37,958 nucleotides of DNA from Oscillospiraceae bacterium. GTDB lineage: Bacteria; Bacillota; Clostridia; Oscillospirales; Acutalibacteraceae. Positions 17,661 to 26,849 of this stretch are shown piece by piece (the first letter of the stretch is position 1; each line of letters opens with the position of its first letter). The notes beneath the pieces were generated by a model, which made no database searches, had not been told where the DNA came from, and saw only the letters and a list, made by a program, of their open reading frames with translations. The stretch covers positions 1 to 37,958 of the forward strand of contig JAQXSC010000114.1 in the NCBI GenBank assembly GCA_029218825.1. The letters run 5' to 3'. Made by a program: the position numbers and the translations under genes.

Positions 17661-18920
17661 ATGAAAAAAATCTTATCCGCAGTGTGCTTATTATTGTGTA
17701 TGCTGATGCTGTTCACCTCCTGCCAAAGCACCACAACCCTAACGGACAGCGACAACCTTATGATTGACGTTAAGGCTGACGATAATTCTGCATACAATTT
17801 TGTTAGCGGTGAAACATCTCCGCCAAATTCCTACAACAGTTACATAAACGCCGCAGGTGATTTTTCTTTTAAGATGCTGTCGTCACTTTACCAAAGCGGA
17901 AAAAACACCGCTTTTTCTCCAAGCGGTTTGTATTCGCAACTTGCTCTGCTGTTAAACGCATCAGGCGGTGACAACCAAAATGAAATTAAAAACCTTGTAG
18001 GTAAAAATATTTCAATAGACGCTTTAAATCAATGTTCAGGCTACTTTTTAAGCCGTATTAAAAGCCTTAATGATGAGGACAACAAATATTACGTTGACAT
18101 AAACAACAACCTGATTTTTAATGACACAAAGGCTGTAAGCACAAACTTCCTGTTGAAAAACGCAGACTTTTACAATCAGGGTGTTTTCAAAATTGACTAC
18201 GAAAACGAACATTCCGTAAACAAAGTCAACGGATATTTAAAGGAGAGAACTTCACAAAAATCTCCTGATATGGTATCCTCACTGACAGGTGATATTAACG
18301 CATATTCTACCGTATATATGAAGGACAAATGGCTCCAAGGTTACACAAACGAAAACATCACCGCCAAGACTTTCAAGGGCATTGACGGTAATGTTACGGC
18401 AAACTTTATGGAAAGCACCGAGTACTACATCAGCGGAAAAAACTGCACAGGCTTTATCAAAAGTTTTAAGAACACTCCATGCAAATTTATTGCGCTTTTA
18501 CCCAACGAAAACACAAGCGCTTATCAGTTGGCAAAAAGCCTTGATTCGGAAGAATACAACAAAATTTTAAACACTATGAACGTGTTTAAAACCTGTAAAG
18601 CATCAATCCCACAGTTCTCCGTAAACGAAACTGTTGACTTCAAAGAGGCTTTGGCTAAAAACAACGTGGATATAATGTTCACACCGGAAGCGGATTTTTC
18701 AAATCTTTCCTACAATGCTGTGGCTCAAACTTCAAACATTGTGCAGAATATTGATATAGATATTACCCAAGGCGGCGTATGCACCACAAAGGTAAACAAG
18801 TCAGGAAGCAAAGAGATAACCCCTGAATATACGGTTACACTTTCAAGACCTTTTATCTTTATAATCGCAGATAACGAAAGCAATCTGCCGATTAATATGG
18901 GAATACTTTCAAAAATTTAG
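17661..18920 (+). CDS. Serpin family lipoprotein
   Basis: Lipobox LLFTSC; FSFKMLSSLYQSGKNTAFSPSGLYSQLALLLNASGG...RPFIFIIADNESNLPINMGILSKI. Confidence 0.85.
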   Translation: MKKILSAVCLLLCMLMLFTSCQSTTTLTDSDNLMIDVKADDNSAYNFVSGETSPPNSYNSYINAAGDFSFKMLSSLYQSGKNTAFSPSGLYSQLALLLNASGGDNQNEIKNLVGKNISIDALNQCSGYFLSRIKSLNDEDNKYYVDINNNLIFNDTKAVSTNFLLKNADFYNQGVFKIDYENEHSVNKVNGYLKERTSQKSPDMVSSLTGDINAYSTVYMKDKWLQGYTNENITAKTFKGIDGNVTANFMESTEYYISGKNCTGFIKSFKNTPCKFIALLPNENTSAYQLAKSLDSEEYNKILNTMNVFKTCKASIPQFSVNETVDFKEALAKNNVDIMFTPEADFSNLSYNAVAQTSNIVQNIDIDITQGGVCTTKVNKSGSKEITPEYTVTLSRPFIFIIADNESNLPINMGILSKI

Positions 18921-18930
18921 TGAGGATAGT

Positions 18931-19983
18931 ATGAAGAAAAAATCGTTTCCTACAAAACTTGTCTTTAATATTTTCGTGATTTGTCTTTGCGTCGGAATTG
19001 TGTGTTTCTTTTTCTTCAGCGAGGACGGACTGAGAGATTTACTTCAGTCAGGTCAGGGTATTATATGGCAATGGATAGTTGTAGCAGTTATCTCCCAACT
19101 TGTATATATGTTTACGGAAACTACTGTAATCTATCTTTTCATACGTGAGAGATACAAGAATTTCAGTTATCTTAACGCATTAAAGGTCTCTTTCACAGGT
19201 CTGTTCTGGAGTGCGGTTACTCCTTCATCAACAGGCGGACAGCCTATGCAGATTTACCTTTTACATTCAATGAATGTGGAAATCGGATACGCAACCTCAA
19301 GGTTAATGCAGAAATTTTTGGTATATCAGGTTGTGCTGACCTTTATAAGCATCATTTCCGTGATACTGAACTTCGGCTACATTCTCACAAACGATAACAT
19401 ATTATTCATCACTGTTTTGCTTGTCTTTGGATTTGTGTCACAACTTGCTGTAACTTTGGTTATTGTTATGTTCAGTTTTTCTCCCAACATTTCCAGAAAA
19501 TTCATAATGTTCTTTGCCAAGGTTTTAGGCAAGATTAAAATTGTTAAGAATTTAGACAGCAAAATTTCCGATATTGACAAGCAACTTGATACGTTCCATT
19601 CAAGCAACAAGAATATTTACAAAAAGCCGAAACTTCTTATCCCTGCGGTAATTCTTACTTTCGTGCAGTTTATCGCAATGTTTTTAGTGCCGTACTTTAT
19701 ATATCTGTCCTTCGGTATGACAGATATCGGCCCTGTTCAGATTGCAACAAGCCAAGCCTTTGTAAATCTTATGAGTGGTATGATTCCTATTCCCGGTGCG
19801 TCAGGTGCTGCGGAGTTAGGCTACACCGCTTTCTTCGGCGCAATCTTTGTAGGTGGTACGCTGAAGAGCAGTGCGTTGATTTGGAGAGTTATCAACTACT
19901 ACGGCGTAATATTTGCCACCGCCCCCTTTGCATATCTTACAAAGGATAAAACCGACCAAGCAAAGAAAGAATCCAATAAATAA
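18931..19983 (+). CDS. Lysylphosphatidylglycerol synthase TM region / UPF0104 flippase-like protein
   Basis: TPSSTGGQPMQIYLLHSMN...MIPIPGASGAAELGYTAFFG. Confidence 0.87.
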   Translation: MKKKSFPTKLVFNIFVICLCVGIVCFFFFSEDGLRDLLQSGQGIIWQWIVVAVISQLVYMFTETTVIYLFIRERYKNFSYLNALKVSFTGLFWSAVTPSSTGGQPMQIYLLHSMNVEIGYATSRLMQKFLVYQVVLTFISIISVILNFGYILTNDNILFITVLLVFGFVSQLAVTLVIVMFSFSPNISRKFIMFFAKVLGKIKIVKNLDSKISDIDKQLDTFHSSNKNIYKKPKLLIPAVILTFVQFIAMFLVPYFIYLSFGMTDIGPVQIATSQAFVNLMSGMIPIPGASGAAELGYTAFFGAIFVGGTLKSSALIWRVINYYGVIFATAPFAYLTKDKTDQAKKESNK

Positions 19984-20053
19984 TCGGTTGGTAACAGAAG
20001 TTCATTTTTATATGAATTTTTCTGCACGTCAATCATTATCCATTATCAATTAA
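19984..20053 (-). repeat. Dispersed intergenic repeat, truncated copy D
   Basis: TCGGTTGGTAACAGAAGTTCATTTTTATATGAATTTTTCTGCACGTCAATCATTATCCATTATCAATTAA; matches one end of copies A-C. Confidence 0.8.
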
Positions 20054-22351
20054 CCTTACAGCCACCGCCGTAATGTCGTCATCGTGACCGTCATTACGGC
20101 GTTTTATTGCCTCGTTTACCACAGTTTTTGCAAGGTCGGCGCAACTTTTTTCGCTCCACCCTCTGATAATCTGTTCAAGCCATTTTTCACTACCGCTTAC
20201 TGCTCCGTCCGACAGCATAATCAACATATCATCTCCGTTAAGCCTTACGTTTTCTTTGGCAAATTTTATATTCCCCAGTATTCCGATAGGCAGGGAACTT
20301 GCTGTTTTCTTTAGCAAGTGTCCGCCTTTTTTTACATAAGTCAAGGGGGCGCCGGCTTTATTAATTTCAACTTTGCCTGTAAATAAATCCACCGCTGCAA
20401 GGTCAACGGTAGCCAGACTTTCGTCCTCGCTTTTCACCATTAACGCAGAATTTACCACCTGCAAAGCACAGTCCTCGCTTAAACCTGCTTTCAAAAGTTT
20501 AGTCAGAATGGAAATGGTCATATTGCTGTCAACTGCGGCACGTCCCCCTGTACCCATACCGTCGCTGATTATTGCAACAAACTCACCGAATCCGTTATGA
20601 AAACAATTTACACAATCTCCGCAAAGTTTACCATTGTTGCAAACGTGCTGATACACTCCCACCTCAATGTCGAATATGGGAATTTCATTGAATACAATTC
20701 GCTTTTGATTTCCCACATCGGTAATCATAGGCGTGTCAAAACACCTTGCGCAAAGGTCGGAAATATCCTTTGCAAGAGCGTTTCTTTTTACCGGAATTTT
20801 TCCGTTGGCAAGTTGGATTTCCACTGTCATTCTTCCGTTTGTATCAAGCATACAACTGCAATCTATAGGTGCAAAGCCCTGTGTGTGGAGATATTCCAAA
20901 ACCCTTAAACTTGAGTCAGGGTCATAACTCTTGTAGTTTTCAACGCTTTGCGCCATATCTCCCAAAATTTCCGACAAGCCCACAAACTGTCCTGCAACGA
21001 GATTTCTGATTTGCGTAATCCTCTGCCCTGCCTCAATTCCGTTAAGATAATCCTTATAATTTCTGTTTAAACTGTCGGCAATCTCAATTTGTCGGCAACA
21101 TTTTTTTGCAAATAAATTATCAACATCGCTGTCTGTTACAAAGCCCTGAGTTTTCAAAGGCCCTGCAAGTTTTGCAAAATCGCTCTTTGTTGCGGATTTC
21201 TGCCTTTCCCAGCAGAACACACGAAGTCCGCAACTTTCGCAAACATCTGCACAGGTGTTTTCGTAAATGCTATCCACATTTGGTGCGTATAGTTTTTCAA
21301 GTTGTCGGCTGACGGAATTTACACAGTCGCTGACGTTTTGCAAAGCATTTGAGGCGAAGTCAAGCCTCATCACAATGGAATTTTTCAGGCTTTGGTTACT
21401 TCTGCTGTTTTCTTTTGGCATAAAAATCGGAGAAATATATCGCTCAATTTCCTTTGGAAGTATCATAAACACAGATGCGCCGATTATGGTTTCCACAAAT
21501 ATCGGCAACATAACCGAGCCGTCTCCGGAAGAAAAGGACATTACCGTGTTGCAGATTACGAAACTTATGGCAACTCCCGCCTTGCCGATTGGGGAGAAAA
21601 GTCCGCCGATAAGTCCGCCGAATCCGTAGCCGCCGCACAGAAATCCGTAGGCTTGTCCGCTCATTGAAAACACCGAGCCTGTAGCCACACCTGAAATTGT
21701 ACCTCCGGTTATTGAGCCGTACCGAGCGCAAAGCATTATAATAATCACCGCAATAATTCTGCCCAAGGAAACCTTTTCAAATTCTATACTTCCTACCGAC
21801 AGCAACAGTACGCAGACGGTCATCACTATACTTGCCATTTCCGATTGAGAAAAGGTGGTCAGCCGTCTGTTGGAATCTATCAAAAACAGACTTCGCTCCA
21901 TAAAGTATGCAACAGCACCTGCCATAATTGCCTCGATAGTCACAGTTGAAAAATCAGTAAGGGTGCTTGTACTTACAAAGAGCATCACCACGCCTGATGC
22001 AAAAATCGGCGCAAAGGCTACTATGGGGGTGAACAGCACAGATTTATTCAGTAACTTTAAATCCGCAGTTACCCAGCGGATTAATGCGATTGAAATTGTA
22101 ACCGCCACATACCTGAAGGCGTCGTTTGGTTTTAGCATTATGTAACCTATGGATGTTCCCAAAGTTGCCCAAAATAAATTTTTACGTGATACAGCCGCAA
22201 CAAAACTTCCGCCGAATGGGGCAAGTTCCGTAAAAATTACTCCTCTGCACACAAGAATACCCAAGAGGAAATTTACCGCCTTTTCAATAATCACCTTTAC
22301 AAGTGCGTCGTTGCTGTGGTCGTAGTTTTTAATTGCTTTTTCTGTTCTCAT
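20036..22351 (-). CDS. spoIIE: Stage II sporulation protein E (PP2C phosphatase)
   Basis: 10-TM-like N-terminus, GDCVNCFHNGFGEFVAIISDGMGTGGRAAVDS...MLIMLSDGAV...HDDDITAVAVRLIDNG. Confidence 0.93.
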   Translation of the reverse strand: MRTEKAIKNYDHSNDALVKVIIEKAVNFLLGILVCRGVIFTELAPFGGSFVAAVSRKNLFWATLGTSIGYIMLKPNDAFRYVAVTISIALIRWVTADLKLLNKSVLFTPIVAFAPIFASGVVMLFVSTSTLTDFSTVTIEAIMAGAVAYFMERSLFLIDSNRRLTTFSQSEMASIVMTVCVLLLSVGSIEFEKVSLGRIIAVIIIMLCARYGSITGGTISGVATGSVFSMSGQAYGFLCGGYGFGGLIGGLFSPIGKAGVAISFVICNTVMSFSSGDGSVMLPIFVETIIGASVFMILPKEIERYISPIFMPKENSRSNQSLKNSIVMRLDFASNALQNVSDCVNSVSRQLEKLYAPNVDSIYENTCADVCESCGLRVFCWERQKSATKSDFAKLAGPLKTQGFVTDSDVDNLFAKKCCRQIEIADSLNRNYKDYLNGIEAGQRITQIRNLVAGQFVGLSEILGDMAQSVENYKSYDPDSSLRVLEYLHTQGFAPIDCSCMLDTNGRMTVEIQLANGKIPVKRNALAKDISDLCARCFDTPMITDVGNQKRIVFNEIPIFDIEVGVYQHVCNNGKLCGDCVNCFHNGFGEFVAIISDGMGTGGRAAVDSNMTISILTKLLKAGLSEDCALQVVNSALMVKSEDESLATVDLAAVDLFTGKVEINKAGAPLTYVKKGGHLLKKTASSLPIGILGNIKFAKENVRLNGDDMLIMLSDGAVSGSEKWLEQIIRGWSEKSCADLAKTVVNEAIKRRNDGHDDDITAVAVRLIDNG

Positions 22352-22611
22352 TTTTATACTTCCTTAAATTTTGTAAATACATTATATTTAAGGGCAGAAA
22401 AAACTTTTGTCACAAGTTGTTTGAGAAAATATAAATTGTTTTGAATTATTTATAGGGTAAAAATATTATTTTAAAATAATGCTTTTTATTATGTTATTTT
22501 TAGTCGCAGACCTTTTAAACACAGGAAATATATTACAACATTTTAACTTGACCCAAATTTGCATAAATAGTAATATTGTGATATAAAGTAACATTCTAAG
22601 GAGGAGTGTTT

Positions 22612-23268
22612 ATGGTAGAAAACAAGAAGTTTTCCATATTTGATATTCTGATAATTCTATGCTCAATGGTTGCGCTTTTTGTGTCAATTATCTTTTGCGG
22701 TATATCCTATGGAGTACCCTCATTTAATTTTATCTTTCCTATTTCCTTTGACATTGGGTTCAGCGACTTTGGGGGATTTGTTCACAGCGTACTTGGGACT
22801 GTAATCTCAATTATCACCCTGTTAATTCCCATATCCTTTATTGTCAGCGTATTGTTCAGAAACAGAAACGAAAAGTTTTTGCTGATTCCTGTAGGTGTGT
22901 ATGTTCTCCACGCATTATTATCACTAATCTTTAACACAACCTCATCTGCACCGAATGCTGTTGTGGAAACTGTTTCAAGCGTTATCTCCCTGATTTTGGG
23001 AGTAGTTTTGGGATTGCTGATGCTGATTGGGTATAAAAACAACAAGTTTATGATACCCATTCCTTTTTTCATTTTGGTGTATCTTGGAGCAGGGATAATT
23101 ATTTACCTTATTAATATGATCTTCTATTTTAATTTTATTTCAAATAATTTTGCTACGGTAATTTACTTTGCTCTGTTTTACATTTCATACGCAGTTATCA
23201 CAGTTCCGTATATAAGGGATGAAATTGCAGAGATAAAGGCAAAAAAGTCAGCAAAAAAACTAAACTAA
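22612..23268 (+). CDS. Hypothetical multi-TM membrane protein
   Basis: ORF with GGAGGAG SD; very hydrophobic. Confidence 0.6.
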   Translation: MVENKKFSIFDILIILCSMVALFVSIIFCGISYGVPSFNFIFPISFDIGFSDFGGFVHSVLGTVISIITLLIPISFIVSVLFRNRNEKFLLIPVGVYVLHALLSLIFNTTSSAPNAVVETVSSVISLILGVVLGLLMLIGYKNNKFMIPIPFFILVYLGAGIIIYLINMIFYFNFISNNFATVIYFALFYISYAVITVPYIRDEIAEIKAKKSAKKLN

Positions 23269-23280
23269 AGGAGAAAATTT

Positions 23281-24024
23281 ATGGCTAAAAAATTTGATTT
23301 AAAACAGGCGATTCCATACGGTATTGGTGTAATACTTGCATTCTTTTCTTTCATTTTTCAGTTCTTAAACTTTGCAATTATATATTTTGACGGAAAGTTT
23401 ATGCCTCACTTTGGCATAGGATTCCCTATTAATTATTACTACCTGACATATATATTTGAATCAGGGTTTCATCCGGAGTATCTGTGCTTTTTTATTTCAA
23501 GTGTTCTGTATTTCTTTGTTCCTCTGACATTAATGCTTGTAATAGCAGGTAAGTACTTAATTGATAATTTTAAGCCGGAGTACAGCGAAAAATTCAACTA
23601 TCTGTTGGCTTTGCCTTTCGCTTTGTTTTTTGCGGACACATTAATTTCATTCTTTGGAAATGTTATTACTGTGTTACCGCTTTTTGTTACAACATTTATT
23701 CCGTCAATAATTACAAATGCGATTTTGATTTTATTTTTTGACCTTCTGTGTGTAGTAACTCCGGCACTTGTGTTGTTTGCAATTTTAGTTGGATTTAAAA
23801 AGCCAAAGTTCAATTTTATTGTTTTTATATCACCGATTATTGCACTTGTAGTTTTTATTTTATCAAATGTGCTGTCAATCATAGGTAGTGTCCTCGTGGG
23901 AAATAGTATTTCTATTGGCAATACGAAATTATTGGCTCAATTCTTACTCTTTTTATCTATTGCCTGTGTGTATGCAATTCCTGTTCTCAAGGCAATCAAG
24001 GAAAGAAAATCAGTTACCGAATAA
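23281..24024 (+). CDS. Hypothetical multi-TM membrane protein
   Basis: Starts 12 nt after preceding ORF with AAAGGAGAAAATTT SD. Confidence 0.6.
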   Translation: MAKKFDLKQAIPYGIGVILAFFSFIFQFLNFAIIYFDGKFMPHFGIGFPINYYYLTYIFESGFHPEYLCFFISSVLYFFVPLTLMLVIAGKYLIDNFKPEYSEKFNYLLALPFALFFADTLISFFGNVITVLPLFVTTFIPSIITNAILILFFDLLCVVTPALVLFAILVGFKKPKFNFIVFISPIIALVVFILSNVLSIIGSVLVGNSISIGNTKLLAQFLLFLSIACVYAIPVLKAIKERKSVTE

Positions 24025-24043
24025 CAAATATTTACATAAAAGA

Positions 24044-24078
24044 ACACGACTTGCACATCTTTGCAAGTCGTGTTTTTA
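24044..24078 (+). terminator. Rho-independent terminator
   Basis: ACACGACTTGCA-catctt-TGCAAGTCGTGT-TTTT. Confidence 0.85.
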
Positions 24079-24093
24079 TGTGATATATAATTT

Positions 24094-24402
24094 TTATTTA
24101 ACCAGCCAACTATAGTCCTGTCTGCAATCAAGAACATAATCAACATACACGTTATTATCCTTTATTTGATACAGCACAAGATACCACTTCTCAACGTACA
24201 TTTTGTGGTACTTATTAGGTACAATATAAGCCTCGTTAAAAAAGGGAAAACGTTGGGGCATCACCTCAAGAGAACGGAAAGCTTCAACAAGCCTGTCTTT
24301 TACTTTTCTTGCAGAGTTCTTATCAATATTGCTCATAAAGGCAATATGTTCCCTTAGCATATCAAACGCCCTTTGAGATACAATAACATTATATTTTCCC
24401 AT
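24094..24402 (-). CDS. RelE/ParE family toxin
   Basis: MGKYNVIVSQRAFDMLREHIAFMSNIDKNSARKVKDRLVEAFRSLEVMPQRFPFF...YLVLYQIKDNNVYVDYVLDCRQDY. Confidence 0.88.
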   Translation of the reverse strand: MGKYNVIVSQRAFDMLREHIAFMSNIDKNSARKVKDRLVEAFRSLEVMPQRFPFFNEAYIVPNKYHKMYVEKWYLVLYQIKDNNVYVDYVLDCRQDYSWLVK

Positions 24403-24404
24403 TA

Positions 24405-24671
24405 CTATACCTCGTCTATAATACGATTGAGTTCATTGTCAAGTTCATCTACAGTTACTCCTGTAACCCCAGCCAGTCTATCCTCCTCAACGGCTAAAAG
24501 TTGCTCTCTCAACTGTAGCATTTTTTCTTTTCTTGTAAAAGCCTCAATATCCATTATTACAAGGTCGCCCTCGCCGTTCTTTGTCAGGTAAACAGGCTCA
24601 CCTGTCTGTTTACAAAGTTTTGATATTTCGTTGTAGTTCTGCCTTATACTTGCGCTTGGTCTTATGTTCAT
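24405..24671 (-). CDS. Phd/YefM family antitoxin
   Basis: MNIRPSASIRQNYNEISKLCKQTGEPVYLTKNGEGDLVIMDIEAF; directly upstream of toxin. Confidence 0.88.
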   Translation of the reverse strand: MNIRPSASIRQNYNEISKLCKQTGEPVYLTKNGEGDLVIMDIEAFTRKEKMLQLREQLLAVEEDRLAGVTGVTVDELDNELNRIIDEV

Positions 24672-24785
24672 AAAATCACCCTTGTAGTAATATTATACCT
24701 ATATTATAGTTTTATTATGCTATATTGTCAAGGATAGATACTGAAAAACTAACCGGACAACCCTTTCGAGTTATCCGGCTCTATA

Positions 24786-24983
24786 TTAATTGATAATGGA
24801 TAATTGATAATTGATAATGAATGACGTGTAGAAAAATTCATATATAAATGAACTTCTGTTCCCGACCGAATCTATAGTCCGCCTTTGGCGGATTTTGAAT
24901 ACTGTCGGGCAAAAAAGTATTCTAATTTAGTAAACTTTTCTGCTCGACCACAATTTTCCATTTTCCATTTTCAATTTTCCATT
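24786..24983 (+). repeat. Dispersed intergenic repeat, copy B
   Basis: TAATTGATAATGGATAATTGATAATTGATAATGAATGACGTGTAGAAAAATTCATATATAAATGAACTTCTGTTCCCGACCG...TCCGCCtttGGCGGA...CTGTCGGGC...AATTTTCCATTTTCCATTTTCAATTTTCC. Confidence 0.85.
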
Positions 24984-25027
24984 AAGTAACAACCCTCTTT
25001 ACGCTGGTGAGACAAAACTTATTGGAT

Positions 25028-26395
25028 TTATCTGTCGCTTAATTTTTTGTATTCCTTATGCTCTGCGATTGACATATATGCAGGACGAATAATCTTGTTG
25101 CCGTTGATTAATTCTTCCATTCTGTGTGCGCTCCAGCCGGCAATACGGGCAATAGCAAACAGCGGAGTATAAAGTTCTGTAGGCAGATTAAGCATATGAT
25201 AAATAAATCCGCTGTAGAAATCCACGTTTACGGAAACGCCCTTATACATTTTCTTCTTTTCACCAATCACCTTTGGGGCAAGTTTTTCAACATTCTGATA
25301 TAGTTTATATTCGTCCTCAAGACCCTTTGCCTTGGCAAGTTTGCCCACAGCACCCTTCAAAATCATAGCACGAGGGTCGGAGATTGAATAAACTGCGTGG
25401 CCTACACCGTAGATTAAACCACTGCGGTCAAATGCCTTTTTATCAAGAATGTTTGCAAGGTAGTTAGAAATTTCCTCCTCGTCATTCCAATTCTTAACGT
25501 TGATTTTCAAATCCTCAAACATTCTGCTGACCTGAACATTGGCACCGCCGTGTTTCGGTCCTTTCAGCGAACACAAAGCCGCAGAAATTGCGGAATATGT
25601 GTCTGTGCCTGAGGATGTAACAACGTGGGTTGTAAAGGTGGAGTTATTACCGCCGCCGTGCTCTGCGTGAAGCACCAAAGCCATATCCAGCACCTTTGCC
25701 TCCAAGTCGGTATATTTCTGGTCAGGGCGGAGAAGTTTCAATATAACCTCTGCTGTGGATAGTGTCGGCTCCGGAACGTGAATATACAGGCTCTGATTTC
25801 TAAGGTAATGATTATAAGCCTGATAGCCGTAAACCGCTAATTGAGGGAAAACGGCAATAAGTTGTAAACATTGTCTTAACACGTTTTCAATAGAAATATC
25901 GTTTGGATTTGAATCGTAGCAATACAAAGTCAATACGGAACGTGCAAGAGTGTTCATCATATCGTCTGAGGGAGCTTTCATAACAACGTCACGGACAAAG
26001 TTTGTAGGCAACGCTCTGTATGAGCCTATAATTCCCTTAAAGTCCTCAAGTTCCTGTGCAGTAGGCATTTTGCCAAAGAGCAAAAGATAGGTTGTTTCCT
26101 CAAAACCGAAGCGATTATCTTCAACAAAGCCTGCCACTATATCCTCAACATTGTAGCCACGGTAATACAACTGCCCGTCTATGGGGACAGTCTTTCCGTC
26201 AACTACTTTGTTCTGCAAAATTTCAGAAATATCGGTAAGTCCTGTCAGAACGCCCTTGCCGTCAACGTCACGCAAGCCACGTTTTACGTCGTATTTTGTG
26301 TAAAGGTTTTTGTCAATAACTGCATTCTCTAACAGTTTTTGCGACAGTTTATCAACTTTTTTATTTGTTTCATAATAGGCTAAGTCTCTTGGCAT
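25028..26395 (-). CDS. Citrate synthase
   Basis: YRGYNVEDIV...LHAEHGGGNNSTFTTHVVTSSGTDTYSAISAALCSLKGPKHGGAN...GVGHAVYSISDPRA. Confidence 0.93.
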   Translation of the reverse strand: MPRDLAYYETNKKVDKLSQKLLENAVIDKNLYTKYDVKRGLRDVDGKGVLTGLTDISEILQNKVVDGKTVPIDGQLYYRGYNVEDIVAGFVEDNRFGFEETTYLLLFGKMPTAQELEDFKGIIGSYRALPTNFVRDVVMKAPSDDMMNTLARSVLTLYCYDSNPNDISIENVLRQCLQLIAVFPQLAVYGYQAYNHYLRNQSLYIHVPEPTLSTAEVILKLLRPDQKYTDLEAKVLDMALVLHAEHGGGNNSTFTTHVVTSSGTDTYSAISAALCSLKGPKHGGANVQVSRMFEDLKINVKNWNDEEEISNYLANILDKKAFDRSGLIYGVGHAVYSISDPRAMILKGAVGKLAKAKGLEDEYKLYQNVEKLAPKVIGEKKKMYKGVSVNVDFYSGFIYHMLNLPTELYTPLFAIARIAGWSAHRMEELINGNKIIRPAYMSIAEHKEYKKLSDR

Positions 26396-26493
26396 AGTCT
26401 ATTCTCCCATCTATATATTCTTGCAAACAGGTTTTATATAACACATTTCCTATTGCTATAGTTATTTCTAAAGGTTCTATGATAAATGTTTAT

Positions 26494-26702
26494 TTAATTG
26501 ATAATTGATAATGGATAATTGATAATGATGGACGTGTAGAAAAAATCATATATAAATAAACTTATGTTCCCGACCGACTTTATAGTCCGCCAAAGGCGGA
26601 TTTTGGATACAGACGGGAATAAAAGTATTCTAATTTAGTAAACTTTTCTTCTCTACCACAATTTTCCATTTTCAATTTGAAAAGGTTTTCAATTTTCAAT
26701 TA
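26494..26702 (+). repeat. Dispersed intergenic repeat, copy C
   Basis: Same termini and body as copy B; central hairpin TCCGCC-aaa-GGCGGA. Confidence 0.85.
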
Positions 26703-26743
26703 AAAAGCAACCACTATTGACATATAATCAATATTTATCAACA

Positions 26744-26772
26744 AAGGGGATGGCAGCACACCATCCCCTCTT
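26744..26772 (-). terminator. Hairpin downstream of amylase gene
   Basis: AGGGGATGG-cagcaca-CCATCCCCT. Confidence 0.5.
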
Positions 26773-26849
26773 TAATATTTTTTTAAATAATGTGCCATAA
26801 ATCAGTATGTTTCATTCATTATAACACATTTTCAGATTTTTTGCAAATC

